A stretch of DNA of 64,000 bases from Emticicia oligotrophica DSM 17448 (GTDB taxonomy: Bacteria > Bacteroidota > Bacteroidia > Cytophagales > Spirosomataceae), in assembly GCF_000263195.1 (NCBI RefSeq), contig NC_018748.1, forward strand, positions 4,402,001 through 4,466,000, read 5' to 3'. The translations under genes and the position numbers were made by a program. Positions 16,383 through 25,636 of the stretch are shown here, one piece after another. Each line of letters begins with the position of its first letter. Position 1 is the first letter of the stretch. The notes under the pieces are model-generated. The model worked only from the letters and a program-made list of their open reading frames with translations, had not been told where the DNA came from and searched no databases.

Positions 16383-17432
16383 TTATTTTTTGATTCTTTC
16401 TAATTCAAATTTCATTTCATCTACCAATGTTCCTAATTTACTGTAAGGAGTAATTGGTTCGGGCAAAATATTACTAACAAAAGCTTTAATTTCCCAAGTT
16501 TCAATGACATCAGTAAATGGAATCTCAGAGCTTGGAAAGCGATTATTATCGGTACTTAGTAGGAGAGTACCTTTGATTTTTACTTGATTATATACCCTCC
16601 GGTAAATGATACCTTGTGATTTCGTGACAAGAACATAATTTTTTCCATCTAGAATTTCATGCCAGTTTTTTACCAAAGAACCAATTAACAAAGCCCCTTC
16701 AAATGAAAAGTCTTCTCCTGCTTCAAAAGCACGGTATTCACCATGAGTTAGTGTTGGTATACTGAATGAAAAGAGTGTTTTTAAAAAATTTATATCACTG
16801 TATCTAACCAAATATTCATTGAATTGCAATCTTCGAACATATTGTATATTTCCTGTATTGGTTTGATTAAAAGGTGTCTGTTGTGCCGTAGTAGGTGGTG
16901 CTGAAATTGGAGCTTCTCTTTCAAAACTTGGCTTTAGAGTAACGCTTTGTGCTACATTTTCAGTAGTTTTTGTTTCAGTATGTCTTTCAAATGATTGCGT
17001 ATTTTCGCCCAAAAATTTTTTCATTAAATCTCCAATGGCTGGCACCGAATAATTATCAAAATCTTTCGGTGGAGGAGTGGAATGAAAAGGTTTTTCTTCA
17101 AAATTTGGTAAATTATTGATAGGAATATCAAATGGATCAATCTCTTTCAAAACACTTTCTTCGGGAACATTACCATAAAATGGTTTTGATTCGAAGCCAA
17201 AAGTAAGGTCAGGTGTTTCTCTTAATTTCCGAATATCTCTTTTAACAAAGTCATCTACAGTTATTCCAAATGTATTGGCAATGATTTTTAATAAATCTAC
17301 TGGTGGAATAGCCCTCGATTCTTCATAAGCTCCTACATTGGCTCTTTTGGTGCCAATTCGGCGAGCAAATTGTTCTTGTGTTAATCCATTGATTCGACGC
17401 AAGTACTTTAGGTTGTTACTGATGAGTGACAT
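16383..17432 (-). CDS. XRE-family regulator with C-terminal S24-like domain
   Basis: A 349-residue DNA-binding protein. An N-terminal helix-turn-helix (residues about 5-60: LKYLRRINGLTQEQFARRIGTKRANVGAYE) is followed by a proline/threonine-rich linker. The C-terminal domain (FSIPTLTHGEYRAFEAGEDFSFEGALLIGSLV) resembles the LexA/CI fold. No serine-lysine dyad is apparent where the self-cleaving peptidase would have it, so the domain is probably a dimerisation or sensing module. The gene is zero bases from the aminotransferase gene. A good inverted repeat at 17464-17489 lies 31 bases upstream of the ATG and is a candidate self-operator. Confidence 0.85.
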   Translation of the reverse strand: MSLISNNLKYLRRINGLTQEQFARRIGTKRANVGAYEESRAIPPVDLLKIIANTFGITVDDFVKRDIRKLRETPDLTFGFESKPFYGNVPEESVLKEIDPFDIPINNLPNFEEKPFHSTPPPKDFDNYSVPAIGDLMKKFLGENTQSFERHTETKTTENVAQSVTLKPSFEREAPISAPPTTAQQTPFNQTNTGNIQYVRRLQFNEYLVRYSDINFLKTLFSFSIPTLTHGEYRAFEAGEDFSFEGALLIGSLVKNWHEILDGKNYVLVTKSQGIIYRRVYNQVKIKGTLLLSTDNNRFPSSEIPFTDVIETWEIKAFVSNILPEPITPYSKLGTLVDEMKFELERIKK

Positions 17433-17463
17433 TTTTATTGATTTAGTTTAAGCACGAATAATT

Positions 17464-17489
17464 GTACAATTCTAATCATTGAATTGTGC
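17464..17489. promoter_or_regulatory. Operator-like inverted repeat upstream of the XRE gene
   Basis: GTACAATTC (17464-17472) and GAATTGTGC (17481-17489) pair at 8 of 9 positions around an 8-base spacer. Two sites one helical turn apart in the promoter region of a dimeric XRE regulator are typical of autoregulation. The match is seen in the sequence, the function is inference. Confidence 0.5.
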
Positions 17490-17637
17490 TTTCGAATATC
17501 TAAAATTTTTAGCAATTCACAAAAAAATATAAAAAATAATCACTTTTGACTTATTTTTTTATTGAATTTAGGCTTGATTTATCTAATTGGAACTTATTTT
17601 ATTGAAACTAGAGTTTAGACTTAGAAATAATATAAAT

Positions 17638-18747
17638 ATGAATTTTTTGAAAAAGATGATTACTTGGATAATTGGAATTGTATTGGTTTTAGGTATTGGT
17701 GTTTGGCTTTTTTTGAAACAAGCCATTTTTGGTGCCAATCCAACGGAAAGCCGACTTGAGAGAATTGAGAAGTCTATAAATTATAAAGACGGCTCATTTC
17801 AAAATTTATCTTATACCTCGGTTATGTCAGAAAGTGGCAGTTATTGGGAAATGATTAAGCAAAACTTAAATAAACCCAAAGATGCAACGCCAAGCAAAGA
17901 ATTACCTTCTGTTCGAACTGATTTGAAAAAATTAGAGGCAGATTTACCAACTATTGTTTGGTTTGGACATTCTTCCTATTTAATTAAATCAAAAAATACA
18001 AATATTTTAATTGACCCTGTATTTAGTGGTTCTGCTTCGCCAATTAGTGCTTTTGTTAAGGCTTTTAAAGGTGCAGATGTATATAAGGTTGCTGATATAC
18101 CCGAGATAGACATGCTGTTTTTATCACATGACCATTATGACCATTTAGATTATAAAACTATATTAGAAATCGCCCCAAAAGTAAAGAAGTTTTATGTTTC
18201 TTTAGGGGTTGGTGCACATTTAGAGCATTGGGGGATAAGTTCAGATAAAATAGTTGAATTTGATTGGTGGGAAAATGTGGTCGTTTCTAATGAAATTAAT
18301 ATCACGGCAACACCAGCACGACATTTTTCGGGTAGAGCTTTTACAAGGGGTAAATCTTTATGGTCTTCGTTTGTGTTAAAAATTGATGGTTATAAAATTT
18401 TCTTGGGTGGCGATTCTGGTTATGATACGCATTTCAAGAAAATTGGAGAGCAATTTGGGCCATTTGATATTGCATTGCTTGAAAATGGGCAATATAATTT
18501 GCTATGGCATAATATTCATACATTGCCAGAAGAAACCTATTTAGCGGCAAAGGATTTGAAAACAAAAGTGTTGATGCCTGTTCACTGGGCAAAATTTGAT
18601 TTAGCAATTCATTCTTGGAATGAACCAATCAAACGTCTTTTAGCGGCTGCCGCCAATGATGATTCATTGAAAATTACCACCCCAATGATTGGAGAACCAG
18701 TAGTTTTAGATAAAAACTATCCAAGTAGCAAATGGTGGGAGTTTTAA
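17638..18747 (+). CDS. Membrane-anchored metallo-beta-lactamase-fold hydrolase
   Basis: A 369-residue protein from the ATG at 17638. The N-terminal membrane anchor (residues 8-27) is followed by a lactamase fold of the NAPE-PLD/RomA-like branch. The HxHxDH motif is SHDHYDH (H164, H166, D168, H169), followed by the HFSGR, LGGDSGYD and LMPVHWAKFDL ligand segments. The family contains N-acyl-phosphatidylethanolamine phospholipases and less well known phosphodiesterases. The substrate here is not defined. It is divergent from the XRE gene and ends in a bidirectional terminator. Confidence 0.9.
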   Translation: MNFLKKMITWIIGIVLVLGIGVWLFLKQAIFGANPTESRLERIEKSINYKDGSFQNLSYTSVMSESGSYWEMIKQNLNKPKDATPSKELPSVRTDLKKLEADLPTIVWFGHSSYLIKSKNTNILIDPVFSGSASPISAFVKAFKGADVYKVADIPEIDMLFLSHDHYDHLDYKTILEIAPKVKKFYVSLGVGAHLEHWGISSDKIVEFDWWENVVVSNEINITATPARHFSGRAFTRGKSLWSSFVLKIDGYKIFLGGDSGYDTHFKKIGEQFGPFDIALLENGQYNLLWHNIHTLPEETYLAAKDLKTKVLMPVHWAKFDLAIHSWNEPIKRLLAAAANDDSLKITTPMIGEPVVLDKNYPSSKWWEF

Positions 18748-18752
18748 TAAAG

Positions 18753-18786
18753 AAAAAAGAGCCATGCAAATGGCTCTTTTTTTATT
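18753..18786. terminator. Bidirectional terminator
   Basis: AAAAAAGAGCCAT (18753-18765) pairs with ATGGCTCTTTTTT around a 4-base loop and continues into a T-run. It lies between the lactamase-fold gene and the convergent DinB gene. Confidence 0.9.
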
Positions 18787-19335
18787 TTAATATTCATCGT
18801 CGAAATAGCTACTTGCTTTATATTCATCATCAAAATCATCAAACTTACTTGATTTTGGAGCAGATTTTTTCAAGATGGCTATTTGTCCATTATGGTAAAG
18901 GTCATGATGAATGATTCCGTGAAGCAAGGTATAGAAATCGTATTCTGCACCAGGCACTATCTCGGTTAAAAAACTATCATCTTTTTCATCTAAACCACTA
19001 ATGAGTTCATCGTGACTGAGCGTGAGTTCCATTTGAAGGGTTTCCCATTCAAATTCATCGACTTCAATCATATTTCCCCAATTTTGCTTCTCAGTTTTAA
19101 TTTCAAATTCAGCATCCCCTTGAATTTTTTTCAATGCAAAAATTCTCCAAGTAGTGATGTGATAAACCAATTCTGCGATGGTATGAATGTTTTTTTGACG
19201 ATTACCAGCCGTTTTAGGTTTAATGTCTTTTAAATTTTCTAAAACTGAAGGCCCGTGCCAAGCACCACCATGAAAAGTGGCATTTAACAGCGTCTTAATG
19301 CGTTCAAGTTCTGTTGTTTGCAATTCTTCTGCCAT
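18787..19335 (-). CDS. DinB-family protein, copy 1
   Basis: A 182-residue four-helix DinB/YfiT-like protein. Members bind one divalent metal and many are thiol S-transferases. Candidate metal ligands are histidines in YHITTWR and in HHDLYHNGQI, with a shared AWHGPSVLENL motif near the N-terminus. The C-terminus carries an acidic aromatic tail with two FDDEY copies (FDDFDDEY and YFDDEY) that copy 2 lacks. It is 56 bases downstream of its paralogue on the same strand. Confidence 0.82.
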   Translation of the reverse strand: MAEELQTTELERIKTLLNATFHGGAWHGPSVLENLKDIKPKTAGNRQKNIHTIAELVYHITTWRIFALKKIQGDAEFEIKTEKQNWGNMIEVDEFEWETLQMELTLSHDELISGLDEKDDSFLTEIVPGAEYDFYTLLHGIIHHDLYHNGQIAILKKSAPKSSKFDDFDDEYKASSYFDDEY

Positions 19336-19359
19336 AATAAATCCTTTGCTTTCCTATAT

Positions 19360-19377
19360 GTTTGGATTTCTCCAAAC
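19360..19377. other. Hairpin between the DinB paralogues
   Basis: GTTTGGA and TCCAAAC form a perfect 7-bp stem with a 4-base loop. No T-run follows in the direction of transcription (minus), so it may separate or tune expression of the two paralogues rather than terminate. Confidence 0.35.
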
Positions 19378-19391
19378 TTGATTTTATTTTA

Positions 19392-19856
19392 TTAATCCCA
19401 CAAAACCCAAATCATTCCTAGATGGTAGGTATCATGTTGAATCAAACCTGTTAATAATTTATAAAAATCATAATCTTGTCCGGGGACAAGTCTATTCAAT
19501 AAACTATCATCAAACTCAATTAGTTTATTAATCAATTTTTCTTGGGCAGTTTTTAAATTATTAACTAGGTTAGACCAATTCTCTTTTGTAATTTCTTCAT
19601 CAGAGCCGTAGTTTTCAATATCATCGACCAAATCAAAGCGAATGTTATCGTTTAATTTTTCAAATACAAAAGTTCTCCAAGCAGCTAGGTGAAACACAAT
19701 TTGGCAGATGGTATGCTTCGAGAAACTTTTTCTTGCATCTACAACATCGAGCGGCATTGAGTTTAGAAATTCCATTACCGATGGTCCATGCCAAGCATCT
19801 CCTCTAAAAACTGTGTCTAAATTATCTATTATTTTTTCAAGTTGGTTGTTGTTCAT
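19392..19856 (-). CDS. DinB-family protein, copy 2
   Basis: A 154-residue paralogue of the neighbouring gene. It shares AWHGPSVMEFL, the FHLAAWRTFVFEKL segment and the C-terminal HDTYHLG metal site at matching positions. Overall similarity is moderate, so the duplication is not recent. It lacks the acidic tail of copy 1. The substrate is unknown. Confidence 0.8.
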   Translation of the reverse strand: MNNNQLEKIIDNLDTVFRGDAWHGPSVMEFLNSMPLDVVDARKSFSKHTICQIVFHLAAWRTFVFEKLNDNIRFDLVDDIENYGSDEEITKENWSNLVNNLKTAQEKLINKLIEFDDSLLNRLVPGQDYDFYKLLTGLIQHDTYHLGMIWVLWD

Positions 19857-19924
19857 AACATGAAGTATAATTTACACGCAAATTTCTAAAAAAGCCTCGA
19901 ATTGACATACTTTTATTTGAAAAA

Positions 19925-20500
19925 TTAAATTTTAAGTTTTGGATTCCTTTTAATTAGTTGACCAAAGGTATTTAAAGCCTCGTCAATTTTTTTCATTGGA
20001 ATATTTCCTTTATTGGCTGAAATAAACGGCACTAGTTTTTTGAAATAAAACTTAAGCCTTGTTTCATTTTTGGTTGGATAATCGTAAAGATCCATTTCAA
20101 TTCCATGTATAAAATTGTACGCAATGTGCACATTTTGGTCATACAAAGGATATACTTCGGGCTTAATTAAATGTAGAACAAATGTTCTTGAAACGGCGGC
20201 TACATCTTTAAATTTTTCATTAAATACATCCAAATCTAGGCTTTCTTCGAATTTCATATCGTTAATGTAATCCAAATGAGGATAGATTTTATCTTTAATG
20301 GCCGCACTTCTTATTTTGCCTAATCCTGCTTGGCTTTGCCATTCGAATAACTCCATAATATCGTTATGAGTGAATGGCTTATCAATTTTTATGTGCTTAT
20401 AATAATTACTTTCCCAGTTTGAATTAAAATCATAAAGCTGAGACCAGTGCTCCACAAATGTTGCAAAATCATTTGTAGGAGAAAACATTAAAAAATTCAT
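19925..20500 (-). CDS. Hypothetical protein
   Basis: A 191-residue soluble protein with no signal peptide. I do not recognise the family. The segment AAVSRTFVLHLIKPEVYPLYDQNVHIAYNFI resembles the helical core of proteins distantly related to HhH-GPD glycosylases (a helix ending in a conserved Asp, then a hydrophobic helix). The helix-hairpin-helix itself is not evident, so I do not assign that function. Its start is 121 bases from the divergent propeller gene. The neighbouring DinB genes are on the same strand but separated by 68 bases. Confidence 0.7.
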   Translation of the reverse strand: MNFLMFSPTNDFATFVEHWSQLYDFNSNWESNYYKHIKIDKPFTHNDIMELFEWQSQAGLGKIRSAAIKDKIYPHLDYINDMKFEESLDLDVFNEKFKDVAAVSRTFVLHLIKPEVYPLYDQNVHIAYNFIHGIEMDLYDYPTKNETRLKFYFKKLVPFISANKGNIPMKKIDEALNTFGQLIKRNPKLKI

Positions 20501-20621
20501 AGTTATTAATTTACTATTTTTTTTGTTGGTAGGTGATTTATATACAAATTTCGATATTTTTTTTGTTTTCCTACTATTAAGCAGGTATTTTTACTGCATA
20601 ACCTAAACTATTATCAAAAAC

Positions 20622-23600
20622 ATGAATAAACATTTATTTTTATTCTTAAGTATCTGCTTTTCTATAACGAGTTTTGCTCAAAAAAAGAAAACTAATACGG
20701 TACTTACTACTGCTCAAACCTCCACTTCACAATCAACTAATTTTGATAAAAAACTAATTAGTGGATTAAATTGGAGAAATATTGGTCCGTTTAGAGCGGG
20801 ACGTTCATTGGCGGTAGCCGGACACCCTGATCATCCACTAACGTACTACTTTGGTGCAGTTGGGGGAGGTGTTTGGAAAACAACGGATGGTGGAGCCAAT
20901 TGGGGACATATTGGCGATAGTACTTTTAAATCAAGTTCAGTTGGTGCAATTGCTGTAGCTCCTTCAGACCCCAATGTAATTTATGTAGGAATGGGAGAAG
21001 CTGATATGAGAAGTAACATCAGTTATGGAGATGGAGTTTATAAATCTACCGATGCTGGAAAAACTTGGAAACATGTTGGTTTGCCTAAAGCTGATGCCAT
21101 TGCTACGATTGAGGTTCACCCAAAAGACCATAATCTTGTTTACGTGGCTTCAGTAGGAAACCCTTTTGCACCAAATAAGGAAAGAGGTGTTTTTAGAAGT
21201 AAAGATGGTGGAAAAACTTGGGACCATATCCTAGCAAAAAATGATAGTACCGGTGCATATCACGTAAGAATTGACCCTAATAACCCAAGAATTCTCTACG
21301 CTACTATGTGGCAAGCTTATAGAAATGGCTACAGCATGAGTAGTGGTGGTAAAGGAAGTGGTCTTTACAAATCTTTTGATGGTGGTGATACATGGGTTTG
21401 TTTAAATGAAAAACCTGGAATGCCGAAAGGTTTACTCGGTAAAATTGGTATAACTGTTTCTCCTGCAAATTCGAATCGACTTTATGCGATGATTGAAAAT
21501 GCAAAAGGTGGTCTATATACTTCATTTGATGGCGGTGAACACTGGACATTGGTTAATGATAACAAAAACCTTTGGCAACGCCCTTGGTATTACATGAATT
21601 TATCGGCAGACCCACAAGATGAAAATTCTTTGATTATTTTGAATGTTGATTCGTTTAAATCTAATGATGGTGGAAAAACCATTAGAAGATTAAATGTTCA
21701 TCACGGAGATACTCACGATGTTTGGATTAACCCTAAAAATTCTTCGAATTTCATTATTGGCGATGATGGAGGTGCTGAAGTAACCTATAATGATGGGTAT
21801 ACTTTTTCAGATATTGATATTCCTACGGCACAGTTTTATCATGTTCACTTAGATAATGATTTTCCGTATAATGTTTATGGTTCTCAGCAAGATAATTCAA
21901 CGGTTAGAATTGCAAGTAGAACTGATGGAAATTCGATTGGCATTCGTGACTGGTACCCTGTTGCTGGTGGTGAATCTGGTTATATTGCAATTGACCCTAA
22001 AAACTCGAAAATTACTTACGGTGGCTCTTATGATGGCTTTATGACCAAGCAAAATGCAGAAAATAACCAAGAACAAAATATCATGGTTTACCCAGAAAAT
22101 AATATGGGTCATACTTCTGCAGAGAAAAAGTATCGTTTTCAATGGACTTACCCAATTATTTTCTCGCCTCATGATGATACTCGTCTGTATGCTACTTCAC
22201 AGTATGTTCATGTAACACATGATGGTGGACATTCTTGGGAAATTATTAGTCCAGATTTAACAAGAAACGACCCTAAAACTACTGGTGCAACCGGTGGCCC
22301 AATTACGTTAGACCAAACTGGTGCAGAAATTTATGCAACAATTTTTGCATTGGCTGAGTCAAGCATTGAAAGAGGCAATATTTGGGCTGGTTCTGATGAT
22401 GGATATATTCATGTAACTCGTGACAATGGGAAAAATTGGTCAAATATTACAATTCCTGCTTCACAATTAGGTGATTTTGCTTTAATTTCTACTATCCATA
22501 CTTCAGATTTTGCTAAAGGAAAAGCTTATGTTGCTGCTACTCGCTACATGTTTGGTGATAGAAAACCGTACTTATTTAAAACAAATGATTATGGTAAAAC
22601 TTGGACAAGCATCGTAAATGGAATTCCTGCTGATGAATATACACGTGTCTTACGTGAAGACCCAAATAAAGAGGGACTTCTATATGCTGGTACTGAAAGA
22701 GCAATTTATGTTTCTTTTGATGATGGTGCATCATGGAGCCCAATTTCAAATAATATTCCTGTAACTTCAATTCGTGATATTCAAGTTCATAAACGTGAGA
22801 AGGACTTAGTAGTTGCCACTCATGGTCGTTCGTTTTGGATTTTAGATGATGTAACGCCACTTCACGAAATTAAAGACAATGCCGTAGCGGATATGCATTT
22901 ATTTAAACCAAGACATTCATATAGAATGCAAGGCGGCGATGGTGGTGGAAGAAGGGGAGCACCAAAAGATGAGGGTCAGAATGCACCAAATGGCGTGATA
23001 GTTAACTATTATTTTAAATCTACGCCAAACGATGAAGTTAAATTACAGTTCCTTACTATGTCGAATGATACAATTGCCACATACTCAAGTAAGAAAGATG
23101 TAAAAGGAGAAGATGTAAAGATTTCTAAAGATTTTTATGAAGATTCTGAGCAGAAAAGACCTGGAATTTTAACTACTGATGCGGGTCTAAATAGATTTGT
23201 TTGGAATATGCGTTATCCAGATGCTACTGAAATCCAAGGTGAACGCTCGCCAATGTGGGCAGGTGGATTGACAGGACCGAAAGTAGTTCCGGGAAATTAT
23301 AAGGTTAGATTAATCGTTGGTAAAAATACTATTAAAGAGGAAATTGCTGAAATCAAAAAGGACCCAAGAAACCCTACTACTGATGCGGAATTGAAAGAAC
23401 AATTTGATTTGTTGATGAGAATTCATAAGAAATTAGATGAAAATCATAAGGCAATCAATCAAATGCGTGAAATTAAGAAGGCAGTTTCTGAGTACATGAA
23501 GAGTGTTAAAGACTCGGCTTTAATTAGTAAATTCCAAAAACTAACAAAGCCAATGCTTAAAAACTTGGAAGAATTAGAGCAGTCTTTGGTACAGAATAAG

Positions 23601-23861
23601 GCAAGAGCAGTGCAAGACTTACTAGCTTATCCGATTAGATTAAATGATAAGATTGCGGGTGTAGCGAGTGTTGTTTCTAGTTCAGACTCAAAACCAACCA
23701 AAGGTTCTTATGAAGTTCTTGATGAATTGAGTAAAAAAATGGAAAAAACTACCGATAAATTGAAAAAGGTTATTGATGAAGATGTACCTGCATTCAATAA
23801 AATGGTACTCGAAAATCAGATTCCAGCAATTAATGTTGGTAAGAAGAAAGAAATAAACTAG
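20622..23861 (+). CDS. Large secreted BNR/VPS10-type propeller protein
   Basis: A 1079-residue exported protein with a signal peptide ending at SITSFAQ. It has at least ten BNR/Asp-box repeats in two propellers (VWKTTDGGANW, VYKSTDAGKTW, VFRSKDGGKTW, LYKSFDGGDTW, LYTSFDGGEHW and later VTHDGGHSW, VTRDNGKNW, FKTNDYGKTW, VSFDDGASW). A C-terminal region of about 300 residues follows, strand-rich then helical. Annotation pipelines call such proteins glycosyl hydrolase, but no catalytic residues of a hydrolase are visible, and sortilin-like ligand binding is as likely. It stands alone, with a strong terminator. Confidence 0.85.
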   Translation: MNKHLFLFLSICFSITSFAQKKKTNTVLTTAQTSTSQSTNFDKKLISGLNWRNIGPFRAGRSLAVAGHPDHPLTYYFGAVGGGVWKTTDGGANWGHIGDSTFKSSSVGAIAVAPSDPNVIYVGMGEADMRSNISYGDGVYKSTDAGKTWKHVGLPKADAIATIEVHPKDHNLVYVASVGNPFAPNKERGVFRSKDGGKTWDHILAKNDSTGAYHVRIDPNNPRILYATMWQAYRNGYSMSSGGKGSGLYKSFDGGDTWVCLNEKPGMPKGLLGKIGITVSPANSNRLYAMIENAKGGLYTSFDGGEHWTLVNDNKNLWQRPWYYMNLSADPQDENSLIILNVDSFKSNDGGKTIRRLNVHHGDTHDVWINPKNSSNFIIGDDGGAEVTYNDGYTFSDIDIPTAQFYHVHLDNDFPYNVYGSQQDNSTVRIASRTDGNSIGIRDWYPVAGGESGYIAIDPKNSKITYGGSYDGFMTKQNAENNQEQNIMVYPENNMGHTSAEKKYRFQWTYPIIFSPHDDTRLYATSQYVHVTHDGGHSWEIISPDLTRNDPKTTGATGGPITLDQTGAEIYATIFALAESSIERGNIWAGSDDGYIHVTRDNGKNWSNITIPASQLGDFALISTIHTSDFAKGKAYVAATRYMFGDRKPYLFKTNDYGKTWTSIVNGIPADEYTRVLREDPNKEGLLYAGTERAIYVSFDDGASWSPISNNIPVTSIRDIQVHKREKDLVVATHGRSFWILDDVTPLHEIKDNAVADMHLFKPRHSYRMQGGDGGGRRGAPKDEGQNAPNGVIVNYYFKSTPNDEVKLQFLTMSNDTIATYSSKKDVKGEDVKISKDFYEDSEQKRPGILTTDAGLNRFVWNMRYPDATEIQGERSPMWAGGLTGPKVVPGNYKVRLIVGKNTIKEEIAEIKKDPRNPTTDAELKEQFDLLMRIHKKLDENHKAINQMREIKKAVSEYMKSVKDSALISKFQKLTKPMLKNLEELEQSLVQNKARAVQDLLAYPIRLNDKIAGVASVVSSSDSKPTKGSYEVLDELSKKMEKTTDKLKKVIDEDVPAFNKMVLENQIPAINVGKKKEIN

Positions 23862-23862
23862 T

Positions 23863-23894
23863 AAAAAAAGCCCCCAATTTTGGGGGCTTTTTTT
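23863..23894. terminator. Bidirectional terminator
   Basis: AAAAAAAGCCCCC pairs with GGGGGCTTTTTTT across an AATTTT-type loop, starting 2 bases after the propeller gene and overlapping the last bases of the convergent gene. Confidence 0.92.
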
Positions 23895-25401
23895 ATTGAC
23901 AACCTTCAATTTTTGCTTCAAAAATGGCTCCATTATTAATTGTAAAACCATTTTGAAGTATGATTGATTTGCCAGCCGAGTAAACAACTTTAGAATCTTG
24001 ATTTTGAATTTTGTTTGTTCCCGCAATCGTATCCTTACATGAAAATACCTTTTCTCCGTTTAGAAAATCTATATTTATACTCAAATTTTTGACACAATCA
24101 TTGTTTGAGAGTTTTACAAGCCAAACATCATCATCTCCATAATGTACAGGCACATCGCCCGAAAAATCAAGGGGGAAGGTATTTCCTACGAATACAAAAT
24201 CGTTTTCATAATTCATTACCATATCATTTGGTTCATCATGACCATTGCTTCCAAATTTCTTTTGCCATACAATTTCTCCATTTTCAGGATTCAATTTAAT
24301 GACCCAAATATCGGCAGTGCCAATGTTATTGGGAGCTTCTCCATCATTTGAATAGGATTCGCCAATTATTAAGTATTCGTTGGCCATACTTTCTAATATT
24401 TCTCTAGCGTATTCATTGTTACTACCACCGTGGCATTTTGTCCAAATTTTCTGACCATCCGCTGAAACTTTGATAGTAAAATAATCTCTCATTCCATCTA
24501 AACTATGGTTATCTGCCGCATCGAAATCTTTTGAATAGGTTTCTCCAGTTGCCAAAATATTCCCTTCATGGTCTTCAATTAGTGCATTAACAAAGTCATC
24601 ATCTAACCCACCAAAGGTTTGTTGCCAAATGATATTGAAATCTTCATCTACTTTAAGTAACCATATATCTTGTTCTCCTAAATGATTACTTATATCACCA
24701 TTTGAAGAGGTTGTATTTCCGGCCAAAATGTAGCCACCTGATTTGGATTTTTTGATTTTTTTGCAGGTTTCATTGGCAGTTCCACCAAATGTTTTATTCC
24801 AAATTATTTCTCCGCTCTGATTAATTTTTATTACCAAGAAATCAACATAGCCATGATTATTTTCTATAAACGGTAAATTTGATTCGGTTGAGCCAGCCAA
24901 GACAATCGCCCCATCAGGGGTATTTTCAGCAGTAAAACCTTCGTCAATTCCTTCCCCACCAAAACATTTTTTCCAGATTACATTGCCTTCGGGTGAAATT
25001 TTAATAACCCAAAAATCCATTTGCCCAATAAATCCTTCAACATCATAGTCATTGGATTGCGTTTCACCAATACATAAATAGTTTCCATCGCTTGTTTTAA
25101 TAATCTGCCTTAAATTTTCATTATTGCTACCACCTAAGTTTTTATTCCATTCAATATTGCCATTTTTATCTACCTTTATTACAAATATGTCATATTGGCC
25201 TTTGTGCGAAACGAAATCAAAATTACTCGATTGAGATTGTCCACCTAGTAAATATCCACCATCCTCGAGTGCTATGATGGAATTACACTTATCATAGAAA
25301 CTTCCACCGATTACTTTTTGCCATGAAATGTTTGGAGGCTGACTGATTAATTGATGAGAAATTAAGAAAAAACAGAAGGAAAGCTTAGTTATAAAATTCA
25401 T
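23893..25401 (-). CDS. Secreted beta-propeller repeat protein with C-terminal coathanger-stack domain
   Basis: A 502-residue exported protein (signal ends near HQLISQ). It contains about seven repeats of 55-65 residues, each with the frame GGYLLGGxTxSxxxD, a G-x-D-x-W/F-V/L-I-K segment and an xxIxWxKxFGG end. This is a propeller of the kind named for its repeated tryptophan blades. The last 45 residues (VVYSAGKSIILQNGFTINNGAIFEAKIEGC) match the C-terminus of the unrelated protein at 39391-40701. I read this as the domain called 3-coathanger stack in Bacteroidota secreted proteins. It may have a role in secretion or surface attachment. Confidence 0.8.
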   Translation of the reverse strand: MNFITKLSFCFFLISHQLISQPPNISWQKVIGGSFYDKCNSIIALEDGGYLLGGQSQSSNFDFVSHKGQYDIFVIKVDKNGNIEWNKNLGGSNNENLRQIIKTSDGNYLCIGETQSNDYDVEGFIGQMDFWVIKISPEGNVIWKKCFGGEGIDEGFTAENTPDGAIVLAGSTESNLPFIENNHGYVDFLVIKINQSGEIIWNKTFGGTANETCKKIKKSKSGGYILAGNTTSSNGDISNHLGEQDIWLLKVDEDFNIIWQQTFGGLDDDFVNALIEDHEGNILATGETYSKDFDAADNHSLDGMRDYFTIKVSADGQKIWTKCHGGSNNEYAREILESMANEYLIIGESYSNDGEAPNNIGTADIWVIKLNPENGEIVWQKKFGSNGHDEPNDMVMNYENDFVFVGNTFPLDFSGDVPVHYGDDDVWLVKLSNNDCVKNLSINIDFLNGEKVFSCKDTIAGTNKIQNQDSKVVYSAGKSIILQNGFTINNGAIFEAKIEGCQ

Positions 25402-25507
25402 ATTTATAGTGGTTGTAATGTTGTAAACTTAATAATGAAGAAGTCATAGAATGAATCATTTCATTATAATTCGGTAAAAAAAAAGCATAAAATTTATTAA
25501 TTCAATA

Positions 25508-25522
25508 TTTGTTTCAAACAAA
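25508..25522. other. AT-rich perfect palindrome in a divergent spacer
   Basis: TTTGTTT, a central C, and AAACAAA (7+1+7). It lies between the divergent genes at 25401 and 25637 and could be a regulator site. The base composition makes chance quite possible. Confidence 0.25.
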
Positions 25523-25577
25523 AATGTAATTTTTGATATTTGAGATTAATAAAGGTTTAATTCATTCAATTTTACTT

Positions 25578-25585
25578 TATTTTTG
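25578..25585 (+). promoter_or_regulatory. -7 box of the EVE gene promoter
   Basis: TATTTTTG matches TAnnTTTG exactly, 51 bases upstream of the EVE ATG. No TTG stands at the expected -33 distance. Confidence 0.45.
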
Positions 25586-25636
25586 TGAGTTAAGAACTCG
25601 AATTGTTAATACTTAATCAAATTTTAATTAATCAAA

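Noticed and set aside
20622-23861. Calling the large BNR protein a glycosyl hydrolase
   Set aside because: The Asp-box repeats define the fold only. No catalytic acid pair of a glycosidase family could be identified.
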